Below are positions 34,888-43,479 of a stretch of DNA of 64,000 bases, in pieces. The position numbers and the translations under genes are program-made. The DNA is from Roseomonas gilardii subsp. gilardii. GTDB lineage: Bacteria > Pseudomonadota > Alphaproteobacteria > Acetobacterales > Acetobacteraceae. The stretch covers positions 3,712,501 to 3,776,500 of the forward strand of contig NZ_CP095554.1 in assembly GCF_023078375.1 (NCBI RefSeq), given 5' to 3'. Position 1 is the first letter of the stretch, and the number at the start of each line of letters is the position of its first letter. The notes below the pieces were generated by a model. It did not search any database. It saw only the letters and a list, made by a program, of their open reading frames with translations, and was not told where the DNA came from.

Positions 34888-36303
34888 TCACTCCGTCCCG
34901 GCGGCCGCCTTTTTCGCGCGCGGGCGCGCCCCTGCCGCGAATTCGGCCACCAGGTCCACCAGATGCCCGTTCTCCACCAGCCGCAGCCCTTCCGGCGCGC
35001 TGAGCGCCCGGCCGCCGCGCGCCACGCGGCGCGGCAGGGTGGCGGCGTCGAAGCCGAGCTTGTGCGCCTCGCGTAGCCGCGTCTCCATCTGCGCCACCTG
35101 CCGGATCTCCCCGGACAGGCCGACCTCGCCGAAATAGACCATGCCCGGGCTGCTCGGCTGGTCCGTCGCCGCCGAGGCCAGCGCCGCCGCCACGGCGAGG
35201 TCCGCCGCCGGCTCGGTGATGCGCAGGCCCCCGGCGATGTTCAGATAGACGTCGTTCTGCCCGACGCTCAGCCCGCAGCGGCTTTCCAGCACGGCGAGCA
35301 GCATGGAAAGCCGCCCGGAATCCCAGCCCACCACCTGCCGCCGGGGCGAGCCGCCATTGGAGGGCGAGAGCAGCGCCTGAACCTCCACCAGCACCGGCCG
35401 CGTGCCTTCCAGCCCGGCGAAGACGGCGGAGCCGGAGACATTGCCGCGACGTTCCGCCAGGAAGAGCGCGGAGGGGTTCGGCACCTCCATCAGCCCGGCC
35501 TCGGTCATCTCGAAGACGCCGATCTCGTCCGTGGCGCCGAAGCGGTTCTTCACCGCGCGCAGGATGCGGAACTGGTGGCCGCGATCGCCTTCGAAATAGA
35601 GCGTGGCATCCACCATGTGCTCCAGCACGCGCGGCCCGGCCAGCGTGCCTTCCTTGGTCACATGCCCGACCAGCACCAGCGCGAAGCCGCGCGACTTGGC
35701 CAGGCGCGAGAGTTCCGCCGCGCAGGCGCGCACCTGGCTCACCGTGCCGGGCGCGCTGTCGAGGCTGTCGAGCCAGACGGTCTGGATGGAATCGATCACC
35801 ACCAGCCCGATATCGCGCTCATCCTTCAGGCTCGCCACGATGTCGCGGAGATTGCCGGCGGCGGCGAGGCCCATCGGCGCCTCCGCCACGCCCAGGCGCA
35901 GGGCGCGCAGCCGCACCTGCTCCACCGCCTCCTCGCCCGAGATGTAGAGGGTGCGCCTGCCCTGCGCGACGCGCGCCGCCGCCTGCAGCAGCAGCGTGGA
36001 CTTGCCGATGCCCGGATCGCCGCCCACCAGCACCACCGAGCCCGGCACGAAGCCGCCGCCCAGCACACGGTCCAGCTCCGCGATACCCACCGCCGTCCGC
36101 GCCGGCGGGGCGGAACGGCCCTTCAGCCCGACGAACTCCACCCGCCGCCCGCCGGCGGTGCGCCCGGCCGGCCCGGGGGAGCGGGCCTCCACCGTTTCCT
36201 CGACCAGCGTGTTCCACTCGCCGCAGCCCTCGCACTTGCCCTGCCATTTCGGATGAGGCGTGCCGCAGGACTGACAGACATAGCGGGTGACGGGCTTGGC
36301 CAA
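34888..36303 (-). CDS. radA: DNA repair protein RadA
   Basis: RecA-like ATPase that processes recombination intermediates. The 471-residue product has an N-terminal zinc finger (Cys10, Cys13, Cys24, Cys27), a Walker A of GGDPGIGKST near residue 99, and the RadA-specific KNRFGATDE motif. A C-terminal LonC-like region (SNGGSPRRQVVGWDSGRLSMLLAVLE, VGLSGEIRQVAQMETR) follows. Full-length and typical. It is transcribed leftward, with its promoter in the repeat-bearing region beyond 36304. Confidence 0.96.
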   Translation of the reverse strand: MAKPVTRYVCQSCGTPHPKWQGKCEGCGEWNTLVEETVEARSPGPAGRTAGGRRVEFVGLKGRSAPPARTAVGIAELDRVLGGGFVPGSVVLVGGDPGIGKSTLLLQAAARVAQGRRTLYISGEEAVEQVRLRALRLGVAEAPMGLAAAGNLRDIVASLKDERDIGLVVIDSIQTVWLDSLDSAPGTVSQVRACAAELSRLAKSRGFALVLVGHVTKEGTLAGPRVLEHMVDATLYFEGDRGHQFRILRAVKNRFGATDEIGVFEMTEAGLMEVPNPSALFLAERRGNVSGSAVFAGLEGTRPVLVEVQALLSPSNGGSPRRQVVGWDSGRLSMLLAVLESRCGLSVGQNDVYLNIAGGLRITEPAADLAVAAALASAATDQPSSPGMVYFGEVGLSGEIRQVAQMETRLREAHKLGFDAATLPRRVARGGRALSAPEGLRLVENGHLVDLVAEFAAGARPRAKKAAAGTE

Positions 36304-36368
36304 GGCGGGGGACTCCGATCCCGAAAACAGGAACTATTCGGGAACATATAGCCCTGCGCGCCCCGGAA

Positions 36369-36776
36369 AACGAGAGCGGCCGCCGCCGTCCCGTGCCCCG
36401 AAAGGGCCGCGCGCCTCCCGGAGGGAGGGCGGCCACGGCGGGGCCGGTGACAGGCGGCGGCCGAAGGGAAACCGGCCGCCGCGTCGCCGCGTCCCGAAAG
36501 GGCGGCGCAACCCCGGAAACGGGGGCGCGGCCACGGCGGGACCGGTGGAGCGCGACGGCCGGAGAGCCGTCCGTCATCAGGGGAAAGCGGCCGTCACCGC
36601 CCCGCGCCCCGAAAGGACCACACGCCTCGGAGGGAGGGCGGTCGCGGCGGGGCCGGTGGAACGGTGACGGCCGGAGGGGAAGCGGCCGCCGCCTCCCCGC
36701 GTCCCGAAAGGACGGCGCGACCCGGCAAGGGCGCGCCGCCACGGCGGAACCGGTGGAAGGCGGCAGCCAGCCGGAA
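36369..36776. repeat. Array of four degenerate ~90-115-bp direct repeats between radA and speE
   Basis: The 476-base gap between radA and speE is almost wholly built of four imperfect tandem units. Each unit runs approximately GAAAGCGGCCGCCGCC, then CCGCGTCCCGAAAGG, then a variable centre, then GCCACGGCGGGGCCGGTGGA, and a CGACGGCCGGAG end. The unit starts lie near 36369, 36465, 36580 and 36677. The pattern CCCGAAAGG appears once per unit (about 36406, 36493, 36608 and 36702). Units are rich in short inverted GGCCGCC/GGCGGC pairs and may fold. Open frames in this stretch are short-repeat artefacts of high GC. No gene is called here. Confidence 0.75.
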
Positions 36777-36779
36777 GCG

Positions 36780-37652
36780 TCAGCCCTTGGCGGGCAGATG
36801 CTCCGCGATATAGGGCGGCAGGTGGAAGGCGCCGGCCTGAATCTCGGGCGTCCAGTAGCGGGTCTGGCCGAGGATGCCGGCCTTCTCCGCGCGCTCACGC
36901 AACTGCTCCACCGTCGCATGGCGCGTCGCCGGGTCCTTGGCGGACCAGCCGAGCGTCATGTAGCCGCCGACATAGGTCGGCACCGCGGCGACATAGGCCC
37001 AGACATCGGCGAAGACCTTGCCGCGGCGCAGGCTCGTCTCGCGCAGCTCGTCGGCCTGCATGATCGGCACGCCGCACTGGTTCACCACCAACCCGCGATC
37101 CGACAGCAGGCGCGCGGTGTTGGCATAGAATTCGTCGGTGAAGAGGACCTCGCCGACGCCGATCGGGTCGGTGCTGTCCACGATCACCACGTCGAAGGAA
37201 CCGGCCGGCGCCTTGCGCACATAGTCGATGCCGTCGCCGACGATCACCTCGGCGCGCGGGTCATTCCAGGCATCGCCGGCGATCTTCGGCAGGAACTCCT
37301 TGGCCAGACGGATCACCTCGCCGTCGATCTCGACCATCACGGCCTTCTCGACATTGCGGTGCTGCAGCACGCGGCGCAGCACGCCGCCGTCGCCGGCGCC
37401 GATGATCAGCACGCGCCGCGCATCGCCATGCGCCAGCAGCGGCACATGGGCCAGCATCTCCTGATAGACGAACTCGTCCATCTCGGTGATCTGCGTCACG
37501 CCGTCGAGCAGCATGACGCGGCCATGGCTGTCGGACTCGAAGATCATGATGTCCTGGAAGTCCGACTGCACGCGCGCCAGCTCACGCTTCACGCGGAAGC
37601 GCTGGCCCCAGTCGGAGTAGAGGGTCTCGTTCACCCAGGAATCGGTCGTCAT
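36780..37652 (-). CDS. speE: Spermidine synthase
   Basis: Transfers an aminopropyl group from decarboxylated AdoMet to putrescine. The 290-residue product has the GAGDGG AdoMet-binding motif (VLIIGAGDGGVLRRVLQH), VEIDGEVIRLAKEFLP, VGDGIDYVRKAP and VDSTDPIGVGE, all characteristic, with the acceptor region NQCGVPIMQADELRET. Start at ATG 37652 (MTTDSWVNETL). Its partner speD, supplying decarboxylated AdoMet, lies just upstream on the same strand, 99 bases away. Confidence 0.96.
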   Translation of the reverse strand: MTTDSWVNETLYSDWGQRFRVKRELARVQSDFQDIMIFESDSHGRVMLLDGVTQITEMDEFVYQEMLAHVPLLAHGDARRVLIIGAGDGGVLRRVLQHRNVEKAVMVEIDGEVIRLAKEFLPKIAGDAWNDPRAEVIVGDGIDYVRKAPAGSFDVVIVDSTDPIGVGEVLFTDEFYANTARLLSDRGLVVNQCGVPIMQADELRETSLRRGKVFADVWAYVAAVPTYVGGYMTLGWSAKDPATRHATVEQLRERAEKAGILGQTRYWTPEIQAGAFHLPPYIAEHLPAKG

Positions 37653-37751
37653 CTCGAATCCCTCGCCCAAAAAAGCTTCGGAAAGGTTTCCGCAAAGAGA
37701 GAGGGCGGACCCTAGGGCCCGCCCCCGGTCATCGCACGTGACGCTTTGGCG

Positions 37752-38210
37752 TCAGACGGAGATGCCGCGGCGATGCTCGCCGAGTTGCACGCGCTCCGGC
37801 AGGAAGCCCTTCTTCAGCACCGGGATCGCCTTGTAGGGATCGCAGACGCCGCAGACGAAGATGTCGAGCGCGGCGAAAGCCTTTTCCGGCCAGGTGTGGA
37901 TCGACACATGGCTCTCCGCCAGGACCAGCACGCCGGACACGCCGCCGTTGGGCTGGAAGTGGTGGAAGTGCCCGTGCAGGATCGTGGCGCCCGTGGCGAT
38001 CGCGGCCTCGCGCAGCACGTCGTCGATATGCGCCGGATCGTCGAGATTCGTCGCGCCCCACAGGTCGATGATCAGGTGCGTGCCCGCGAAGCGGACACCA
38101 TCCTTCTCGACGAAGTAATCCTTTGCCTCATCGGCGCCGGAGGAGAAGTTTCCCTGGGCGTCGCTCGGAAATTCCGAGACCATCCCCAGCGGAGCGGTAA
38201 GAGCGTCCAT
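37752..38210 (-). CDS. speD: S-adenosylmethionine decarboxylase proenzyme
   Basis: Pyruvoyl enzyme that decarboxylates AdoMet for spermidine synthesis. The 152-residue proenzyme is the short bacterial/archaeal type. Self-cleavage is predicted between Glu99 and Ser100 in LAESHVSIHTWPE, making Ser100 the pyruvoyl group. Cys120 and Cys123 are in FVCGVCDP. Start at ATG 38210, six codons inside a longer open frame, with SD AGGGGG. Forms a functional pair with speE. Confidence 0.95.
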   Translation of the reverse strand: MDALTAPLGMVSEFPSDAQGNFSSGADEAKDYFVEKDGVRFAGTHLIIDLWGATNLDDPAHIDDVLREAAIATGATILHGHFHHFQPNGGVSGVLVLAESHVSIHTWPEKAFAALDIFVCGVCDPYKAIPVLKKGFLPERVQLGEHRRGISV

Positions 38211-38373
38211 ATCGGCCCCCTGTTCCACCAGAAGACGACCTGTGAGCCGGCAGCGCCGATCAGGTCAGTTGTTGCGGAGCGCGCATATGGCCCATAGGGG
38301 GGTGGGGGGCAAGTGAAATCGGGACCTCACGGGCCGAAAAAAATGCGGCCCTCCCCCGCGCCGCGCACGACGC

Positions 38374-41247
38374 TCAACGCGCCGCCCCCGCATCGGCCCG
38401 CAAGTCATCCAGCCGACCGGAAAATCCCCGGAAAAGGTTCAGTTCGCGCTGCAACCTTGGCAGGTCCGCCATCCCCTGCACCGGATCGAGGGTCAGGGCA
38501 TTGAAATCCTGAGCCAATTTCCCATCGCCCAGCTTCGCTGCCCAGCGCGCGCGCAGGCCGCCCAGGCGCTGGGCATCGCCCGAAAGCACCGCATAGGCGG
38601 CGGCACGGAGGAGCAACTGACGCCGCGTATCGTCCATCTCCCCTTCACCCGCCGCCGCTAGCGCGGCCAAGGCTTCGGAAGCACCGGACCAGTCATGGCG
38701 CCCGGCGAGGATCTCGGCGAGCGGCTCCGCTCCATCGCTGCCCAGGCCGCGCAACAAGGCCACGGCATCATCCTCCCTGCCCTGCCGCGCCAGCAGCCGG
38801 GCGGACAGCAGCTTCCGTTCCCGCTCCAGATCCGGCGGCAGGGTCTGTGCCTTGCCATCCGGCAGCGCCGCCGCGGCACCGGCGATATCGCCGCCTTCCA
38901 GGCGCAGGCCGGCGAGGCGCAGCCCCAGACGCGCACGCGCCTCTCCCGAAGCGCCGACCATGCCACGCTGGAGAAGTTCCGCCGCGCGCGCGGGCAGGTC
39001 GAGCGCCACCAGACGATCCGCGAGCCCCAGTAGCAGCCGGCCCTGATCCGGATCGGCGGCCAGCAGATCCGGATGAGCATCCGCCAGCGCGATGGCGGCC
39101 ACCGGCGCCTCCTTCTCCAGTGCCGTGGCCAGCGCCTGCCGCATGAGCGGGCGCAGCGCGCTCCCCCGATCGGGAAAGAGGCGCGCGGTTTCCTGCAACA
39201 TGGCCAGCGCGGCGCGGCCATTCCCGGCCTGTTGCCGCAGGGCGGCGATCCGCTGCCGCGCCGCCAGTTCCTCGCTTTCGCCGCGCCAACTGTAGAGCGC
39301 TTCCTCCAGCGTATCCGCCGCGGCGCCGGCATCGATCTGCCCACCCGACAGGCGCAGTTCCACGGCCTGGCGGATGGCCCGGGCGCGCGCCGGCCGGTCG
39401 CGGCCCCGCATCGCTGCCTCATAGGCGGCCAGAGCCTCGTCCCGCCGCCCTTCCGCCTCGGCCAGCCGCCCGCGCAGCTCCGCCAGGGCTGGCGCGGCCT
39501 CCCCGGCATCGAGGAGCCGCCGCGCCGCTGCCCGCTCGCCGCCCGCCAGCAGGGCCTCCACCGCCGGAGCCAGCAGCCGCGACCGCAGCGGTGGCGGATA
39601 GGACAGCAGCACCGGCACGGATGCGGCGATGCCGGGGGCGGCCTCCCGCCCCTCCCCTCGCGCGCCGCGCAGCAGCCCCTGCCAGAGCGCCGTTTCGTCG
39701 GTTCTGGCCAGAGTGGGGTCCTCCAGCGCCCCCGCCTCCCCCAGGCGGCCACCGAGCAGCGCCGCCGCGCCCTGCAATGCCCGCAGCACCGGATCGAGGC
39801 CCGCCTGCGGGTCCTCCTGGAACGCCAGGCGCAGCATGGCCTGTGCCTCCTGCGCCTGTCCGAGCGAAAGCAGCGTTTCCGCGGCAGCCCGGCGCAGCGG
39901 AGCGCGCTGGAGCGGCGTGGCCGCCGCGATCCCGGCCTGCTGCGCCCGCAGGCGCTCGGACAGCGCCGCCGCGTCCAGGGCCGGCAGGTCGAAGAGACGC
40001 GTCATCCCGCGCGCATCGGCGGCGGGCGCTTCCGCCCCCGCCGCGCTTTCCCCGGCACCCGAAAGCAGGAAACGGCCGGCGCCGGACCGGAAATCCACCG
40101 CATCGCCCCGCGCGAGCAGGGCCGCACCCAGCGTGGTCGGCAGCAGTTCGGCCTGCGGCAGCCGGCGCGCCTGCGGCATCATCTGATCCGGCTCCCGCAC
40201 CGTGCCCACCAGCAGCGGCAGGCCCGTTTCCGGGTCCGGCAGGGCCACCACGCGGCCCGGCGCGGCGGCGCGCAGCACCAGCATCCCGTCCTCCTGCCCG
40301 GCACGGATCGAGCGGGCCTGTGGCAGCGCGGAGACCGGCTCCAGCAGCCAGCGCTCCCCCTCCCGCCTCGCCCGCAGCGCGGCGGGAGGGGCGAGGCGGA
40401 GGCGCAGCACCGTGGCTTCCGGAAAGGGCAGCAGATCGGCGGAACCGAAGACCGGATCGTCGCGCAGGGCGGACAGATCCAGGGGCTGGGCGAGATCCGA
40501 CACCACCAGCAGCAGATTGCCCCGCCGCAGCACCGCCAGGCCCGCCTCGGCCGGAAGTGGCAGGGCGAGGACCCGCGCCTCCCCGGGGGGCGCGAGGACA
40601 CGCACCGGCAGGCCGGCGGAGGGGGCCGGCGCGGGCGGTTCGGCCTTTGGGGCTTCAGCAACGGACGCCGTGGGGGCGGGAGGTGGCGATACGGGCTGGT
40701 CCGGCATGGGCGCTGCCGCCGGACCCGGGGCCAAGGGCGGTAGGGCCGGAACCTGGGCGAGCGGCCCGGTGCCCTCCGGCCCGTTCCGGCGCCCGGGAAG
40801 GGAAGGCCCGTGGTTCCTGGCCTCCCGCGTCGCAGCCTCGCGGACCGGGCGTGCCGGGGCCTTCGCCTCCGGCTTCCGGGGGGCCGGCGGATCGAGCACG
40901 TCGAGGACGATGCGCTCCCCGAGGCGGAAGGGGCGGAGCTGCGCGCCGCTGCGAAGGGTCACCTCCACCCCATCCGCCGTGCCGCGCAGGGCCAGCACGT
41001 TGCGCGGCAGCTTCGCCGGCATGCGGAACTCGCCGGGGCTGTCGAAATGCAGCATCGCCCGGCCGCCGAGCTGTTCCAGGCGGTAGCCCGTGGGCAGGGA
41101 CCAGTCGAAGACGAGGCGCCCCATCCCCGGATGCTCGCCCGATCGCACCGCGACCGGTTCGGCCCGCCCCGGCAGGGCGGCGAGGATCAGGGAGGCGCCG
41201 AGCGCCAGGCCCGCGGCGACGGCCTTTTGCCGGTCGGGGGCCCGCAT
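38374..41247 (-). CDS. Large TPR-type exported protein at end of fliL-cheZ operon
   Basis: A 957-residue product with a signal peptide (GLALGASLILAALPGRAEP). An AMIN-like beta domain follows at residues about 35-120 (RLVFDWSLPTGYRLEQLGGRAM ... RLGERIVLDVLD), then a long Pro/Ala linker. The C-terminal 500 residues are mostly alpha-helical, Ala/Leu-rich, TPR-like repeats (for example LSLGQAQEAQAMLRLAFQEDP, AARQRIAALRQQAGNGRAALAML). Its start overlaps the cheZ stop by one base (TGATG), so it is part of the flagellar operon. It may be an envelope or motor-associated scaffold. Function unknown. Confidence 0.8.
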   Translation of the reverse strand: MRAPDRQKAVAAGLALGASLILAALPGRAEPVAVRSGEHPGMGRLVFDWSLPTGYRLEQLGGRAMLHFDSPGEFRMPAKLPRNVLALRGTADGVEVTLRSGAQLRPFRLGERIVLDVLDPPAPRKPEAKAPARPVREAATREARNHGPSLPGRRNGPEGTGPLAQVPALPPLAPGPAAAPMPDQPVSPPPAPTASVAEAPKAEPPAPAPSAGLPVRVLAPPGEARVLALPLPAEAGLAVLRRGNLLLVVSDLAQPLDLSALRDDPVFGSADLLPFPEATVLRLRLAPPAALRARREGERWLLEPVSALPQARSIRAGQEDGMLVLRAAAPGRVVALPDPETGLPLLVGTVREPDQMMPQARRLPQAELLPTTLGAALLARGDAVDFRSGAGRFLLSGAGESAAGAEAPAADARGMTRLFDLPALDAAALSERLRAQQAGIAAATPLQRAPLRRAAAETLLSLGQAQEAQAMLRLAFQEDPQAGLDPVLRALQGAAALLGGRLGEAGALEDPTLARTDETALWQGLLRGARGEGREAAPGIAASVPVLLSYPPPLRSRLLAPAVEALLAGGERAAARRLLDAGEAAPALAELRGRLAEAEGRRDEALAAYEAAMRGRDRPARARAIRQAVELRLSGGQIDAGAAADTLEEALYSWRGESEELAARQRIAALRQQAGNGRAALAMLQETARLFPDRGSALRPLMRQALATALEKEAPVAAIALADAHPDLLAADPDQGRLLLGLADRLVALDLPARAAELLQRGMVGASGEARARLGLRLAGLRLEGGDIAGAAAALPDGKAQTLPPDLERERKLLSARLLARQGREDDAVALLRGLGSDGAEPLAEILAGRHDWSGASEALAALAAAGEGEMDDTRRQLLLRAAAYAVLSGDAQRLGGLRARWAAKLGDGKLAQDFNALTLDPVQGMADLPRLQRELNLFRGFSGRLDDLRADAGAAR

Positions 41248-41831
41248 CAGTCGAAACTCGCCAGCAGGGCGTCGATCTCCGCCTGGGACGAAGCGGCGGC
41301 CGGCAGTTGCGGCCCCTGCGCCAGGCGCTCGCCCTCGGTGCGCTCCGGCACCCGGTCCTGCGCGGCCATCGGCGCGCCGCCCTGGGCCGCCGGGCCGAAG
41401 CGCTGGGTGATCTTCTGCACCCGTCCCTCGATCTCCTTCAGCGCCGCCACCACCTTGGCGATGCGCTGGCCCGTGATGTCCTGGAAGGAACAGGCCTCGT
41501 AGATCCGCGTCACCGCCTCGCCGATCCGTGCCGCCGGCGCGGCGGGCAGCTCCGGGACGAGGCGCTCCAGCGTCTCGCAGGTGTCGAGGATCTCGTTGGT
41601 GGCGGCGGCGGTATGCTCCACCACCGCATCCAGCTCGTCGGTCGCCACCGGGATGTGCTCGTCCTCGATCTCCTCCACCCGCAGGGCGGCGATCTCGGCC
41701 TTGGCCTGGGCGATGGTACGCCCCAGCGCCTCCAGCTCCGCCAGCAGCACGATCTCGTTGGTGGTGATGTCGCCGCCGATGCTGGCGAGCACGCTGCGCA
41801 CGGCCTGCTCGATGCGCTCCTGGTCAGGCAT
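41247..41831 (-). CDS. cheZ: CheZ-type CheY-P phosphatase
   Basis: Accelerates dephosphorylation of CheY-P and so resets flagellar motor direction. The 194-residue product has a long four-helix core. The catalytic motif is CSFQDITGQRI, with Asp118 and Gln122 aligning with the E. coli Asp/Gln pair. A C-terminal acidic CheY-binding helix ends AEIDALLASFD. The gene overlaps cheY by eight bases upstream and the TPR gene by one base downstream, so the phosphatase and its substrate are made together. Confidence 0.88.
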   Translation of the reverse strand: MPDQERIEQAVRSVLASIGGDITTNEIVLLAELEALGRTIAQAKAEIAALRVEEIEDEHIPVATDELDAVVEHTAAATNEILDTCETLERLVPELPAAPAARIGEAVTRIYEACSFQDITGQRIAKVVAALKEIEGRVQKITQRFGPAAQGGAPMAAQDRVPERTEGERLAQGPQLPAAASSQAEIDALLASFD

Positions 41832-42204
41832 CCTGCATCACCTTGGCGATCTTCTCGCGCAGCGTCTCGGCGTTGAAGGGCTTGACGATGTAGTTCGAGA
41901 CGCCCGCCTGCTTCGCCGCGATCACGTTCTCCGTCTTGCTCTCGGCGGTGATCATGATGAAGGGCGTGGATTTCAGCCGGGCATCGGCGCGGACCTCCTT
42001 CAGCAGGTCCAGCCCCGTCATCGGCTGCATGTTCCAGTCGCTGATCACCAGGCCGAAATTGCCGGTCCGCAGCTTCGACAGCGCCTCCTGCCCGTCGGAG
42101 GCTTCCTCGACATTCTCGAAATCCAGCTGCTTCAGCAGGTTCCGGATGATGCGCAGCATCGTCTTGTAGTCATCGACGATCAGCACGTTGGTGTTCCTGT
42201 TCAT
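41824..42204 (-). CDS. cheY: CheY chemotaxis response regulator
   Basis: Single-domain receiver that binds the flagellar switch when phosphorylated. The 126-residue product has the acidic pair Asp11-Asp12, phosphoacceptor Asp56 (VISDWNM), Thr86 and Lys108. It has no output domain. The start overlaps the upstream motE-like gene (ATGA) and the end overlaps cheZ. Embedding in the fliL-fliM operon ties it directly to the switch protein FliM, which it binds. Confidence 0.96.
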   Translation of the reverse strand: MNRNTNVLIVDDYKTMLRIIRNLLKQLDFENVEEASDGQEALSKLRTGNFGLVISDWNMQPMTGLDLLKEVRADARLKSTPFIMITAESKTENVIAAKQAGVSNYIVKPFNAETLREKIAKVMQDA

Positions 42205-42944
42205 CGCCTGGCATCCTGGCTGTTGTCGGTTCCGCCGGGGTCGTTGGCCCGGTTGCGGTGGCGGGCGAGCTCGGAGGTCAGGAGCCGCGCGCGGTCGGGA
42301 CGCATGGCGCCCAGCACCGGCGCGGTCTTGGCCTCCCGCATCCGGTCCACGATCTGGACGAGCACGGGCATGTCGAGCTCGTCGAACACCGCGGCCGCGT
42401 CGCGCGGCCGCATGGTCTCATAGGTCTTCACCAGCCCGCGCCAGCCGGCCTCCTCGCGCGCGTTGCGGGCCTGCTCCAGCTTCTCCAGCCGCGCCTGCAG
42501 CGCCGCCATCTCGTCAAGGCGCGACTTCAGCCGGCTCTCGGCCGCGGCGAGGATGGCCTCGCGCGCCGTCAGCGCCTGCTCGCGTTGCTCCAACTGCCCG
42601 CGGCGCTCGCGCAGGCTTTCCAGCACCGCCCGTTCCGCGAGGCTCACCGGGTCCGGCTCCGGCGCCGGCATGGTGGGCTGGGTGGGTGCCGGTCCGGACG
42701 CCTTCGCGGCGGGCGCGGCCCCATGCTGCGCGGCGTTGGGCGGCGCGGCGTTGGGCGGCGCGGAGGCGGTGGCGCTGGCGCTGGCGCTGGCGCTGGCGCT
42801 GGCGCTGGCGATCAGCATGCCGTCCAGACGCCCCATGGCCAGCCCCGCCGGCCATTCCACCGCCTGCCCCAGGGCCAGGAGCTTGCAGCCCGCCAGCAGC
42901 CCGCCGCTCAGCATCAGCAGAGGCAGGAGGCGTAGCCGGCTCAT
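42201..42944 (-). CDS. MotE/MgtE-like flagellar periplasmic lipoprotein-like protein
   Basis: 247 residues. The N-terminus has a hydrophobic segment ending in LLAGCKLL (possible lipobox LAGC). Next is a hexanucleotide-encoded Ala-Ser repeat, a Pro/Ala stretch, and a coiled coil (ESRLKSRLDEMAALQARLEKLEQ). The C-terminal domain resembles MotE/MgtE_N (YETMRPRDAAAVFDELDMPVLVQIVDRMREAKTAPVL). In alphaproteobacteria such proteins assist motor protein function. Overlaps cheY (ATGA). Family call is moderately secure, precise role less so. Confidence 0.75.
   Translation of the reverse strand: MSRLRLLPLLMLSGGLLAGCKLLALGQAVEWPAGLAMGRLDGMLIASASASASASASATASAPPNAAPPNAAQHGAAPAAKASGPAPTQPTMPAPEPDPVSLAERAVLESLRERRGQLEQREQALTAREAILAAAESRLKSRLDEMAALQARLEKLEQARNAREEAGWRGLVKTYETMRPRDAAAVFDELDMPVLVQIVDRMREAKTAPVLGAMRPDRARLLTSELARHRNRANDPGGTDNSQDARR
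42771..42806. repeat. GGCGCT hexanucleotide repeat, 6 exact copies
   Basis: Six perfect copies of GGCGCT on the plus strand, coding on the minus strand for alternating Ala-Ser in the linker of the motE-like gene. A 15-base imperfect duplication (encoding PPNAA twice) lies just to the left. Length changes would keep frame. Confidence 0.93.
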
Positions 42945-43468
42945 CGGGCCAGCCTCAGGGCGCGCAGCAGGTCGCGCTCGGCCTGGCTGCGCGGGGCGTC
43001 ATTGGCATTGCCGGCGGGCACCGCATGGCCGGACGGGCGCTCGGGCACCAGGGCGACCTCCGGCAGGGCATCGGCCCGTGCCGGCGCTTCGGTCCGCACC
43101 GGGGCGGCGGGTCCGGGCTCCGTCGCGGGCGACATCACCAGGGGCCGCGCCTCACGCACCAGGGCCTCCAGCCGGTCCGCCATCAGGCCGGCGCGTTCGG
43201 TCAGGAAGCGCAGGTCCTCACCCAGCGGCTCCGCGCGCGCCAGCGTGGCCGACAGGGCGCGATCGGCTTCCTCCGTGCTGCGCCGCATGCGTTCCAGCGC
43301 CCGTTCCGCCCGGCGCGCCGCCTCGCCCAGCTCGGCCGTGCCGCTTTCCAGCGCCGGCCTTTCGCGGCGCAGGGCGGCCAGCCGCCGGTCCAGCCGCCAG
43401 ACGAAGGGAATGGCCAGGCAGAGCAGCAGCACCACGACACCCTGGAGAGTCCATTCGACCGTGTTCAT
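42941..43468 (-). CDS. DUF6468-like flagellar operon protein
   Basis: 175 residues with one N-terminal transmembrane helix (TLQGVVVLLLCLAIPFVWRL). A long charged coiled coil follows (RRLAALRRERPALESGTAELGEAARRAERALERM...), then a flexible Ala/Pro tail. The layout and position between fliM and motE fit the DUF6468 proteins of alphaproteobacterial flagellar operons. Start at ATG 43468; a GTG five codons upstream would overlap the fliM stop as GTGA and is also possible. The stop overlaps the next start. May brace the motor or the stator. Confidence 0.7.
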   Translation of the reverse strand: MNTVEWTLQGVVVLLLCLAIPFVWRLDRRLAALRRERPALESGTAELGEAARRAERALERMRRSTEEADRALSATLARAEPLGEDLRFLTERAGLMADRLEALVREARPLVMSPATEPGPAAPVRTEAPARADALPEVALVPERPSGHAVPAGNANDAPRSQAERDLLRALRLAR

Positions 43469-43479
43469 CGCCAAGGCCC

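Noticed and set aside
36369-36776. Repeats as a CRISPR array
   Set aside because: Units are imperfect and about 100 bases long, not exact 20-40-base repeats with unique spacers, and no cas gene is near.
35819-36919. Long open frames across the repeat array and radA 5' end
   Set aside because: They exist only because high GC removes stop codons. They overlap true radA and speE codons, give Pro/Arg-rich nonsense, and are not supported by family motifs.
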